A DNA stretch of 64,000 nt. Origin: Paenibacillus mesophilus (GTDB taxonomy: Bacteria; Bacillota; Bacilli; Paenibacillales; NBRC-103111). The stretch covers positions 124,001-188,000 of the forward strand of contig NZ_VCRA01000005.1 of NCBI RefSeq assembly GCF_005938385.1. Reading direction: 5' to 3'. The notes beneath the pieces were generated by a model that saw only the letters and a list, made by a program, of their open reading frames with translations, was not told the origin of the DNA and searched no databases. Below, in pieces: positions 52,040-60,363 of the stretch. How positions within the stretch are numbered: position 1 is the stretch's first letter; every line of letters begins with the position of its first letter. The translations under genes and the position numbers were made by a program.

Positions 52040-53533
52040 TTATTTTAACTTCGTATAGTAGTCGTCGGTGTAGTCTTTGCTCGGCTCCCAATTCGGGAAC
52101 GTAAAATCGTTCAAGCTGACGTCCGCGCCGCTCTTCTTCACTTTGTCGATCGCTTCCTGGAGACCGGCGTTCAGCTTGTTGTTGTAATCTTTCAACACCG
52201 TCTCGACGTTGTTCTTATCCTCGAGCAGCAGCATGACGAGCAGATCGCCGAATATCGGCTTCACCTTCGACTGCCTCATCTCGCCCAACTCCGCGACGAC
52301 CGTCGCCGTGTTCGGATTGCGCTTCGTCATGCTCGGGCCGAGCCTCATCGAGTTCAGGTGCAGGTTATAGAACGTCTGGAATTCCGGATAAGGATACAGC
52401 GATTTGTCTTTATTCAGCTCGTCGATCGGAGTCATGCTGACGCCGCTTTGGATCGTGTTCGTGAAAAACTGCTTCGAAGCGAACGCCTCGTCGATGAACT
52501 TTCCGGCCGCTTCCGGATGCTTGGAGTGGGATGATATCATATACCCGCTTCTACTTGCGAGCGAATACCCGTAAAACGGTTCTTTGCCGTCCTGCTGCGG
52601 TACCGGAGACATATCGAACTCAGCCTTCGGAACGTCGCGCTTTACTTGCCACATCCGGTATCTGGCGTCGATGAAAAATGCCGCTTTGTTTTCCCCGAAC
52701 AGCACCGTTGCCTCCGGCGCTTTCAGCGAATACGAGGAAGGCAGTATCGATCCATCCTTCTTCATCGCCTGCAGCAGCTTGACGGCATCGATCCATTCCT
52801 TCGAATCGAAAACGTACTTCCCGGTTTTCAAGTTGAAGCCTGGCAAGTCGCCGTGCGTCGGAATCGAACCGGCCGTCAGCCCCATCACAATTTGATCGAG
52901 CGGCGTCGGCTCTCCCCCGGGGAAGATGAGACCGTACACGTCGCCCTTCCCCTTCTGGGTAATCACCTTCGACATTTCTCTCAGCTCGTCCCATGTTTTG
53001 GGCGGCTTGTTTGGGTCCAGACCGGCGTCCTTCATCACTTTTTTGTTGTAATACAGCATCGAACGAAGGTTTTGACCCCCTAGCGGCCAGCTGTATGCCT
53101 TGCCGTCGAACACGTTCACGCCGTCTTCGAAGGAGCCTTGCGTGAACCGGTCCTTGAAGCCTTTGGACACATACTCGTCGATCGGCTTGGCCCAGCCGTT
53201 CTTGACGATTTGTCGCAAATCCATCCCCTGCGGAGTAAGGAAGATGTCAGGCAGGTCTTTACCGGCTATCGCCGCCTGTATGGCGGTGCTGTACTGCGAG
53301 CTCGGCATATACTGGACGACGACGTTGATTTTACCCTTGTTCTTCTCGTTGAACTCCTTGACGACTTTCATGCCCGGACTGTCATCGCCTTTGAAAAAAT
53401 CGCTGAAGCCGGCTACTTTAATCGTGACTTCCTCTTTCTTGTCCGCTGCCTGGCCCTTGTCCCCGCCGCCGGATGTGCACCCGGACAGCGCTACGGACAC
53501 GGCCAAAGCTCCGATCATGAACCAACGTTTCAA
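52040..53533 (-). CDS. ABC transporter solute-binding lipoprotein (family 1), no. 3
   Basis: About 497 residues, of the longer LplA-like subgroup. Lipobox ALSGC (Cys near residue 18), then VTIKVAGFSDFFKGDDSPGM, MLYYNKKVMKDAGLDPNKPP, TWDELREMSKVITQKGKGD. It ends with NWEPSKDYTDDYYTKLK. The TTG start at 53533 has GGGGGG six bases upstream. It is transcribed from a class III promoter together with the sulfatase gene 24 bases downstream, so it probably feeds the neighbouring permease pair with sulfated oligosaccharides. Confidence 0.93.
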   Translation of the reverse strand: MKRWFMIGALAVSVALSGCTSGGGDKGQAADKKEEVTIKVAGFSDFFKGDDSPGMKVVKEFNEKNKGKINVVVQYMPSSQYSTAIQAAIAGKDLPDIFLTPQGMDLRQIVKNGWAKPIDEYVSKGFKDRFTQGSFEDGVNVFDGKAYSWPLGGQNLRSMLYYNKKVMKDAGLDPNKPPKTWDELREMSKVITQKGKGDVYGLIFPGGEPTPLDQIVMGLTAGSIPTHGDLPGFNLKTGKYVFDSKEWIDAVKLLQAMKKDGSILPSSYSLKAPEATVLFGENKAAFFIDARYRMWQVKRDVPKAEFDMSPVPQQDGKEPFYGYSLASRSGYMISSHSKHPEAAGKFIDEAFASKQFFTNTIQSGVSMTPIDELNKDKSLYPYPEFQTFYNLHLNSMRLGPSMTKRNPNTATVVAELGEMRQSKVKPIFGDLLVMLLLEDKNNVETVLKDYNNKLNAGLQEAIDKVKKSGADVSLNDFTFPNWEPSKDYTDDYYTKLK

Positions 53534-53577
53534 ACCGATCCCCCCTGAAATCAATATTGATATGCAACTTCAGTTTC

Positions 53578-53645
53578 AGTGTAACCGCTGTCATTGCGGG
53601 CGAAAAAGAAGTCATAACTTACATCGGGGGGGCATTTTTTTACGT
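53578..53645 (-). promoter_or_regulatory. Class III regulated promoter, copy B (binding protein-sulfatase operon)
   Basis: Minus strand: ACGTAAA at 53639-53645 and ATGTAAG at 53618-53624 (21-base period), a G/C run between them, then AATGACAGCGGTTAC and -10 TACACT (53578-53583). Spacing matches copy A to within one base. Confidence 0.75.
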
Positions 53646-53664
53646 ATGGGCCGCAGCTCTCCGT

Positions 53665-55005
53665 TCACTTGGCCATTTCCGCCGCTATCGCCTTATTGAT
53701 TGCGTCATCCATATTGCGCAGGGCGGTATTGACATCTTTCTGACCTGAAAGAACGTTGTTGAACTCGTCGTTGACGAACGAAGTAACCGGAACCGTTACC
53801 AGCTTCGGATCGCGCGGAGGAGACGGCTTGACATGCTTATTCGCGTAAAGTGCCTCGACGTGCTTTCCTTTGATTTTGTCGAAGCTTTCGCCGTACGCTT
53901 TCCGGATGTCCGGATTAGTCAGGACCGTCGCTTTGCCTGCCTTGCTCGCCGCCATCTGCATCTCTTCCGACAGTACGAAATCGATGACGCGGAACGCTTC
54001 CTGCTTATGCTTGCTCGAGCTCATGATGTAGTAAAACCGCGGATTCGTCTGAAAGTTGATGCCCGGCGCTTCTTTCATTGTCGGCATCGATACCATATCC
54101 CAGCGGGTGAAATCGTCCGGGAAGCTTTCGATTGCCGCGGTTACGTCGGCATGCATCGCCGACACGCGCGTCCCCGTGAACGCCTGCACCTCTTTGACCC
54201 GGCTCAGCTTCTCCAGCTTGGCGTTCATCGGCAGCAAATAAAACCGCGTCAGCGTCGTAAAGATCGACTTCCAGGCGTCCGTGTTGACGGCCGCCTTGTT
54301 CTCCGTCAGATGAAAGTACGGAGCGCCCAACTGATTGTTGTCGAGCAAGTACGGGAAATTCATCGTTATGCCGCGATACTGCACTCCATCCTGATACCGG
54401 GTCAGCCGCTTCGCCAATTCATATGCGTCGTCCCACGTCATGTCGTCCTTCGGGTAAGCGACACCGAACTTGTCGAAGATGTCTTTGTTGTAAAACAATA
54501 CCGGTGTAAATGCGGTGACGGGAAGGCCGTAATACGTGCCCCCGTAGGTGGCGGAGGCGCTTTTGATCACATCCATATAGGCGGGATCGATCCGGTTCAG
54601 ATCGAACTTGTTCGTCTTGACCAGTTCGGCCAAATCGTAATGCAAATTCAGCTTCACCAGCTGATTGTCCAAAGCGGAAGTACCCTGATAATAAATGTCC
54701 GGAGTTTCCTTCGCTACGACCAAATCCTGGATCTCTTTGCCGCTGTCCGCGCCTTGGAACTCGAACGAAATGTAAGGATACTTTTGTTTGACTTTATCGG
54801 CGATTTCCGTCTTGAACCGCTGTGCGTAATCTTTGTCCCCGGTATAAAACCGCAGCGTAACCGGTTCCTGCTTCTCCTTCGGAGCATTTTTACCGGCATC
54901 GTTGCCCGCCGCCGGTTCGCCACTACTGCCGCAGCCAGCCGCCATTGCCGCGACAATCGCCAGCGGAACCGCCGCGCCGGCCCATCTTCGGATTCGGATT
55001 CCCAT
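53665..55005 (-). CDS. ABC transporter solute-binding lipoprotein (family 1), no. 4
   Basis: About 446 residues with lipobox MAAGC (Cys near residue 25), then TLRFYTGDKDYAQRFKTEIA, PVLFYNKDIFDKFGVAYPKD, MTWDDAYELAKRLTRYQDG and a C-terminal NNVLSGQKDVNTALRNMDDA. I chose the ATG at 55005, eight bases after GGAGG. It follows another binding-protein gene by about 50 bases in the lyase operon. Sequence similarity to numbers 1, 2, 5 and 6 is clear in the DKFGV-YPKD and N-TALR stretches. Confidence 0.92.
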   Translation of the reverse strand: MGIRIRRWAGAAVPLAIVAAMAAGCGSSGEPAAGNDAGKNAPKEKQEPVTLRFYTGDKDYAQRFKTEIADKVKQKYPYISFEFQGADSGKEIQDLVVAKETPDIYYQGTSALDNQLVKLNLHYDLAELVKTNKFDLNRIDPAYMDVIKSASATYGGTYYGLPVTAFTPVLFYNKDIFDKFGVAYPKDDMTWDDAYELAKRLTRYQDGVQYRGITMNFPYLLDNNQLGAPYFHLTENKAAVNTDAWKSIFTTLTRFYLLPMNAKLEKLSRVKEVQAFTGTRVSAMHADVTAAIESFPDDFTRWDMVSMPTMKEAPGINFQTNPRFYYIMSSSKHKQEAFRVIDFVLSEEMQMAASKAGKATVLTNPDIRKAYGESFDKIKGKHVEALYANKHVKPSPPRDPKLVTVPVTSFVNDEFNNVLSGQKDVNTALRNMDDAINKAIAAEMAK

Positions 55006-55053
55006 CGTGCCATCCTCCCGTCTCATCATCGATATTCCGGTTGCGCCGCTCGC

Positions 55054-56373
55054 TTATTTCGATTTCAGCTCGGCCATCTTCTTTACCGCCTTATCTTGCG
55101 CCTCACGCAGCGCCGTGTTGACGTCTTTGCCGTTCTGGGCCATATCCTTGGCGGCTTCTTGAACGATTTTCTTCAGCTCCACGTCGTAATCGGTCAATAC
55201 AGTGCCGGGCGCCTGCTTCAGCTTGAAGACGGCCTGAACGTTTTTCCCTTGGAAGCTTTTCAGCTCGGATGCGAATTGCTTCTTAATATTCTCGTCGTTC
55301 AGCACGGTCAAACGTCCCTTTTTGTTCAAGGCGGTTTGCACTTCGTCCGAGACGAGAGTCTCGATGACGCGGAACGCGGCATCTTTGTTCGGGCTTTTCG
55401 GGAAAACCATAAAGACGGGCATGTTCGCCGGTCTGCCGTAATCGGGCCGATCCGCGAAGACGGGCTGCGTCACGAGATCCCAATTCAGCTGTACCCCTTG
55501 CTGGGCGGTTTCTTCCAACGTGCCGAGCACCCCGTTGCCCCAGGTCGGCAGCATGGCCAAGTTCCGGTCTTTCACGAATGCATTGCGGCCATAGTCAAAC
55601 TTCGCTTTGTCACCGATATAGCCGGGTACTTCATAAAACTGCTTGAGCAGCGAGAACAGCTTCTGATAGCCGTCCGTATTAATGACCGGCTTCTCCTGTT
55701 TCTCGTCGACGTATGGCAGCGAATATTGCTCCTTCATCTGATCCACGGGCCCCGGATCGATGCCGATATAAGAGATTCCTTTCTCCTTCCGGGTCAGCTT
55801 CTTGCCCAGATCAAGCATCTCGTTCCACGTCATCTTGTCCTTCGGATACGATACGCCGAATTGATCGAAAATGTCTTTGTTGTACGCGGTCATGCCGTAG
55901 TTCATCGAGAACGGAATCGCGAACAGCTGGCTTTTCGTACCGAACTGTCTAATCGCATCCATCGCGCCGGGATCGAACTTGCTTACGTTCATTTTCGTCT
56001 TCTGCACCATTTCGCTTAAATCCATATTCATCCCGAGCTGGTTGAACATGCCGATGTAAATGTTGCTGACCAGCAAAATATCCGGGTACGTGCCCGTTGC
56101 CATCAACTTCTCGGGCGTATTCTCATCGCCGTTCCGGTTGATCAGCGTGAACGAGATGTGCGGATATTTGCGCTGAACCGGTTCAACAAAGTATTGCTGA
56201 AATTCGGCGTCGGTCAAGCTTGAGCTGTACGTGTAGACGATCAGTTTCACCGGAGCTTGAGGGGCTTCCGTCTGTTTCTTGCCTTCGCTGCCGCTCGTTT
56301 GTCCTCCCGAGCAGCCTGCAAGCAGGGCGGTAATCGACATAGACAGTATGGCCAGCTTCCATCGTTTTCTCAT
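55054..56373 (-). CDS. ABC transporter solute-binding lipoprotein (family 1), no. 5
   Basis: A 439-residue lipoprotein with lipobox LLAGC (Cys near residue 21), then KLIVYTYSSSLTDAEFQQYF, MTAYNKDIFDQFGVSYPKDK, MTWNEMLDLGKKLTRKEKG and a C-terminal MAQNGKDVNTALREAQDKAV. Its start codon overlaps the lyase stop (ATGA), so the two proteins are made together, which ties this binding protein to products of the lyase. Ribosome site AGGGGG. Confidence 0.94.
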   Translation of the reverse strand: MRKRWKLAILSMSITALLAGCSGGQTSGSEGKKQTEAPQAPVKLIVYTYSSSLTDAEFQQYFVEPVQRKYPHISFTLINRNGDENTPEKLMATGTYPDILLVSNIYIGMFNQLGMNMDLSEMVQKTKMNVSKFDPGAMDAIRQFGTKSQLFAIPFSMNYGMTAYNKDIFDQFGVSYPKDKMTWNEMLDLGKKLTRKEKGISYIGIDPGPVDQMKEQYSLPYVDEKQEKPVINTDGYQKLFSLLKQFYEVPGYIGDKAKFDYGRNAFVKDRNLAMLPTWGNGVLGTLEETAQQGVQLNWDLVTQPVFADRPDYGRPANMPVFMVFPKSPNKDAAFRVIETLVSDEVQTALNKKGRLTVLNDENIKKQFASELKSFQGKNVQAVFKLKQAPGTVLTDYDVELKKIVQEAAKDMAQNGKDVNTALREAQDKAVKKMAELKSK

Positions 56374-59300
56374 CTTTCGTTCCCCCTATATTCGATTAAT
56401 ACCAATTCCGTAGTATCGCCGTTACGGCAGACGAATTCGATAATCGTGGAGCTGTCGCCGTATTCCGCGATCACAGCCGGAAACTCTCCTTTGGTTTGCT
56501 CCCGGATCTTCCATTTTCCTTGCAGCTCGATCGTCACTTTCTCCGCCTTGCTCTCGGTCCACGCGACATGATCTTCCATGCGCTGGTTCGGTTTTCTAGG
56601 CAGACGCAGATCGGGATCGGCTACGCTTACGACGAGACTTCCCGCCCTCTCCTTAACGAAGGCTGTAATCGGTGCGCTCGTCTTGCTCAACAAACCCTCT
56701 GCCAAATCCGCCGTCTCGTCGAAGACGGCATATCCCGTGGCCCGCATTCCCGCATGCTCCACGATGTGAGCTTTGCCATTATTGCTAACGACCTTGTAAG
56801 GAGGATTACTTGCAAATTCGGCTAATTTGTCGGGCGTTGTCTGAATCAATATGGCGTATTCGTACTCGGCGCCATGAGGCTGCAGTCCATGATCGATCCA
56901 AGCCGTCGTATAGCTGCCTGTCGTCTCATGAACCCCTCGATGATCGATCGATTGCTGTATATCCCGCTCGATATGGAGCCCCCGGGGATCTGGGACTATG
57001 TAGCCGTTTCCGTAAGGGTCGGTGAACCAGACCGGGCCTGACTTCTCGTTTTGCCATATATACGGAAATTGATTAATCGGGATAGATTGCACTTCGATCG
57101 GCATGCGCGGCTCGGGCATATAGGATTGGAACAAGGTCGTCTCCGTCCGATGCTCGTCGTCTTCGTTACAAATGTTCGTACCGAGCGCCACAATCTGGCT
57201 GCCGAAATAAAAATACGATTTAACGGCGCGGAAGCTCGGGTCGAAAACGGTGTCATGCAGCTTCATGGCGAATATTCCGTCCCGATCCTCGCTCGTCACG
57301 CCGCCGACGAACGATTCGTCGCTGAACGAACGGGTATTTTCATTGAACATGCCGTTCTCCGACCCGTTCTTGCCGACCTTCATCTCTTCAAGCGGCACCC
57401 GCTTCGCCGTCGTTCCGGGCCAGCGGCGCCAATCCCAGCCGTGATCGAGTGCATATCCGCTGTCCACCGCATTGATCGGGCTGCCGGCCGACAAAATTTG
57501 CATCGCTCCATAGCTGATATATCGCCCGTATACGTTCTCGCCTTCGGTGAACTTGTGAACCGATTCCGTATTTCGGCGCCCGTGCGCTTCGAAGTCGAAC
57601 ACATATTGGCTCCAGCCCTTCGTCGATACCATCCAGTCTTCCCGCCGCAGCACCGCGAGTGCAGAGGAAGGCTTAACCCAACAACCGTTCGGGCTGTCCT
57701 CCGCCAGGTGACCCTGATCCGCGAGCTGCAGCATGAGCTGCACGCCTCCGAGCGTATCGATATATTGCACGCTGTCGGAGCTCGCTTCGGGAAACAGCTT
57801 TTCCTTCAAATAGTCGGACTCCGGCTCCCACAATCGCATGAATACGGCCGCCATCTCCCGGTCGATCGGATCTCCGGCCAGCGCCATGTAGGCGTATGCG
57901 GGCAATATTTCGTTCGTAATCCCTCCCTTGGTCGGGAATCTTCCGCCTATTCCGACGGGAACGTCATATTTGTTCGTTACGGTTCTCAAGGTAAGCAGCG
58001 ATTGCCTCAAGTTGTCGACGGATTGTGCGGATAAAGCGAACGGCGTTCCGTGCAGCAAATACACGATCAGGGCGGCGGTATGGTAAGCGTTAGGCGCATA
58101 GGCGCTCATATACACCCCACGATGATGGAAGCCCATATAATCGTGCTTGATCGTACCCGCGAATCCCGGAGCGACGGCCAGTGCATGATTCATCCAAGCG
58201 AGCAGTCCCTGCATATGCCTTACTTTCTCGGGCGTGTCGTCCATCGCCAGAACAACTTGCAGCTTGTAGACGAACCGGGTGCGCACCTCGTCTGCGGTCG
58301 TTTCCAAATAATCGACGCCGGGTGTCCCGTACGTTTTGCCCATGTTCAGAAACCAGTGCGCCGTCGCCATCTCCCGCTCCAGCCGGCCTGTCTCGCGGAG
58401 ATGCTCGCGCATTAGGAAGAAGGCGAAAAAGTATCCGTTATTCCGGTTCGTTTCATGATCGAGCGTCTCCAGCCCGCTGCCGGCAGCCCAGCCCTGATCG
58501 TGGAAATGATCGAACAGCTCGAGCGCCTTTTGCTTGCTTTCGATGCTGCCGTTGATTTTGTAATCGAACACTAGCGGCAAGAAAATTTTGCGGGATACGG
58601 TAGCGCCGAACTCGGGTCCGTGAGCGGAGCGGCTCGAGAACAAGGGGACGCCTGTAATGTAACCGTTATCATCCCGCTTCAACCGAAGCTCGTCATAGTT
58701 TCTCAGCCCTTGCCGGACAAACGTCTGCAAAGCTTCATGCCGTATTTGCAGCGGTTCTCTGGATAAATCCGGGTTTACCCCGTATACCCAATCTTCCATT
58801 CTCCGGGCGATCGTCGCAAACGCCTGAACCTGCTCGGGCGATATCGTCTCGGGAAGCGGAAGCTGCGGACTTTGCCGGCTGAAGTGGAAGGAACGGTCCC
58901 ATGATCCGCCTTTGCCTTTGTTCGTCTTCTGGCGAAGGAACGGAATCTGGTAATCGGAAGAACGCGATGCCGGGATGTGATCGACAAATTCGACTACATC
59001 GAAGAACACGGCGCCTTCATCCCGATCGGCGGGCGGTGTTATCTCCATCGTGTCCAGCGCCGTATCGGTACTCCAGAGAGACTCCTTTCCGCTCCCTCCA
59101 TCTTCACGGAAATGAATATTGATGCCGCGCCAGCCGGTAAAATGGGTGCGGATCTCGAATTCGCACCGCGGGTGGCCGTTTTCCAATTCCTTTGCGCTCC
59201 CCAGACGGAATGTAAGCGCTCCCTCAATTGCCGACTCCATGTAGATCCATATTCGCATGCCGCCGTTTCTGCTGCGTCCGGCCTGTTCCAAGAAGCGGGG

Positions 59301-59525
59301 CTTGCTCGCGACAAGCTTGCTATTGCGGCCCCATTGCCATTTCAGCGACTGCCTCCCGTGCTTGTAATGTACGCCGGATATACTAAGCGCGCCTTCACCT
59401 TTCGCTTGCCATGCAGCCGGTACGTCTTCTCCCTCAAACGATTCCGCCCGGTCGAAGGTGCCGTCGTCGGCAATGCCTTGATTCCGGTTAGTCTCGTCTT
59501 CTCGCCGCACTAGCTCATTTTCCAT
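56370..59525 (-). CDS. Polysaccharide lyase family 8 (chondroitinase ABC-like)
   Basis: About 1051 residues, near the length of Proteus chondroitinase ABC I. The N-terminal jelly-roll domain shows the SFEGEDVPAAWQAKGEGAL and GRQSLKWQW patterns. The alpha/alpha toroid follows, with FHHRGVYMSAYAPNAY (catalytic His and Tyr type) and GIGGRFP (catalytic Arg type) near residues 530-600. Beta-sandwich domains follow. PL8 enzymes cleave chondroitin sulfate or hyaluronan by beta-elimination. No signal peptide is visible from MENELVRRED, implying a cytosolic enzyme. I chose 59525 by a GGGGG site ten bases upstream. Confidence 0.85.
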   Translation of the reverse strand: MENELVRREDETNRNQGIADDGTFDRAESFEGEDVPAAWQAKGEGALSISGVHYKHGRQSLKWQWGRNSKLVASKPRFLEQAGRSRNGGMRIWIYMESAIEGALTFRLGSAKELENGHPRCEFEIRTHFTGWRGINIHFREDGGSGKESLWSTDTALDTMEITPPADRDEGAVFFDVVEFVDHIPASRSSDYQIPFLRQKTNKGKGGSWDRSFHFSRQSPQLPLPETISPEQVQAFATIARRMEDWVYGVNPDLSREPLQIRHEALQTFVRQGLRNYDELRLKRDDNGYITGVPLFSSRSAHGPEFGATVSRKIFLPLVFDYKINGSIESKQKALELFDHFHDQGWAAGSGLETLDHETNRNNGYFFAFFLMREHLRETGRLEREMATAHWFLNMGKTYGTPGVDYLETTADEVRTRFVYKLQVVLAMDDTPEKVRHMQGLLAWMNHALAVAPGFAGTIKHDYMGFHHRGVYMSAYAPNAYHTAALIVYLLHGTPFALSAQSVDNLRQSLLTLRTVTNKYDVPVGIGGRFPTKGGITNEILPAYAYMALAGDPIDREMAAVFMRLWEPESDYLKEKLFPEASSDSVQYIDTLGGVQLMLQLADQGHLAEDSPNGCWVKPSSALAVLRREDWMVSTKGWSQYVFDFEAHGRRNTESVHKFTEGENVYGRYISYGAMQILSAGSPINAVDSGYALDHGWDWRRWPGTTAKRVPLEEMKVGKNGSENGMFNENTRSFSDESFVGGVTSEDRDGIFAMKLHDTVFDPSFRAVKSYFYFGSQIVALGTNICNEDDEHRTETTLFQSYMPEPRMPIEVQSIPINQFPYIWQNEKSGPVWFTDPYGNGYIVPDPRGLHIERDIQQSIDHRGVHETTGSYTTAWIDHGLQPHGAEYEYAILIQTTPDKLAEFASNPPYKVVSNNGKAHIVEHAGMRATGYAVFDETADLAEGLLSKTSAPITAFVKERAGSLVVSVADPDLRLPRKPNQRMEDHVAWTESKAEKVTIELQGKWKIREQTKGEFPAVIAEYGDSSTIIEFVCRNGDTTELVLIEYRGNER

Positions 59526-59574
59526 TTGCTTCATTCCCCCTTGGATCTCTTTGGTCAGCCGGTACATCCGGAAC

Positions 59575-59618
59575 ACAAAAAGAAACACCGTCCGCAATTG
59601 GATGCGAAATACCGGTGT
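59575..59618 (-). terminator. Terminator-like hairpin in the leader of the lyase gene
   Basis: On the minus strand arms ACACCG and CGGTGT enclose a second stem (TTCGCA/TGCGGA with a G-U pair), and TTTCTTTTTG follows. It lies about 50 bases before the lyase start and downstream of the likely promoter, so it may act as an attenuator. Confidence 0.65.
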
Positions 59619-59677
59619 CTCCGATTGGTTCGGTCGACGCTCGCACGAATCCGATAAGATCGATGCGAATGATTTGA

Positions 59678-59691
59678 CTACTATGTAGTAG
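59678..59691. repeat. Perfect inverted repeat in the lyase leader
   Basis: CTACTA-TG-TAGTAG is a perfect 6-base-arm repeat about 60 bases upstream of the attenuator-like hairpin, inside the predicted leader RNA. Confidence 0.45.
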
Positions 59692-59788
59692 CACCCCGAT
59701 AGTTCCGCGATATGACAGCTGCTCTCACCGTTCATTACCAACGCTAATTACGCTTCAAGTCACTAAGGTGCATCTCTTTCTAATCATT

Positions 59789-59818
59789 AGCATAATATCG
59801 GGAGTATACTTCTGTCAA
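59789..59818 (-). promoter_or_regulatory. Candidate promoter of the lyase operon
   Basis: Minus-strand TTGACA (59813-59818) and TATGCT (59789-59794) with an 18-base spacer. The transcript would have a leader of about 255 bases containing the two hairpins. Confidence 0.6.
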
Positions 59819-60302
59819 TATTTAAATTAAGTTTAAGTAAAAGAATGAGGTCTTCGTGAAAACTATCGTTCATTAAGTTCTTTTTCCTGGATGTTAGGTT
59901 AGTTGTCGTCAAATGGTATAAAGTTCCATCGCCCGATTTCCGCCTCTCAAAATGAGCCAATTATGGCTGTTTGGACAATTACAAGCGATTGCAGCCTCCA
60001 TTTTCATTAGAATAACGACGTATCTTTAAACTTTACGAAAGAATTGCGACAATAGCCTGCAATTGCTGCGTGTAGGATGCCTGCACAGTACGGCCCGCCT
60101 ATTAGAGATAAAGCGCTCGCCTTACTTATGTCTATAATAAAATTAACTTTTGAAATGAAGCGCTTGCACGACGAAGCTAAAGAGCGGCTTGAAGCATGAA
60201 TACGCTTCATTTGCCATAATGGCGATTTCGGTAGAGATGATTGTACCAATATGGCAAAAAGCGGCTGCAGCCGATACCCCTGGACCGACGATTTCCATAA
60301 AC
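59819..60302. other. AT-rich intergenic stretch without a supported gene
   Basis: No frame here has a convincing ribosome site or recognisable product. It contains small GAAGC/GCTTC repeats (60154-60211) and a weak catabolite-site-like GAAGCGCTTGCA. It separates the ankyrin gene terminator from the lyase promoter. Confidence 0.5.
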
Positions 60303-60333
60303 AAAAAAAAGGCCGACCTATGCCAGGCCGGCC
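60303..60333 (-). terminator. Terminator of the ankyrin-repeat gene
   Basis: Arms GGCCGGCCT and AGGTCGGCC (one G-U pair) followed on the minus strand by eight or more T residues. Confidence 0.9.
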
Positions 60334-60363
60334 GTTGCTTGTATTCGCTTTGCGATTCCATGA

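Noticed and set aside
53833..56019. Long plus-strand open frame of 728 codons
   Set aside because: It is antisense to two well-supported binding-protein genes, has no recognisable domain, and arises from codon-usage shadowing.
60154..60170. Catabolite-control (cre-like) site GAAGCGCTTGCA
   Set aside because: It misses key consensus positions and lies about 630 bases upstream of the lyase start, beyond the better promoter.
60007..60249. Small minus-strand frame of 80 codons in the intergenic stretch
   Set aside because: There is no ribosome site or recognisable sequence, and its composition is like non-coding DNA.
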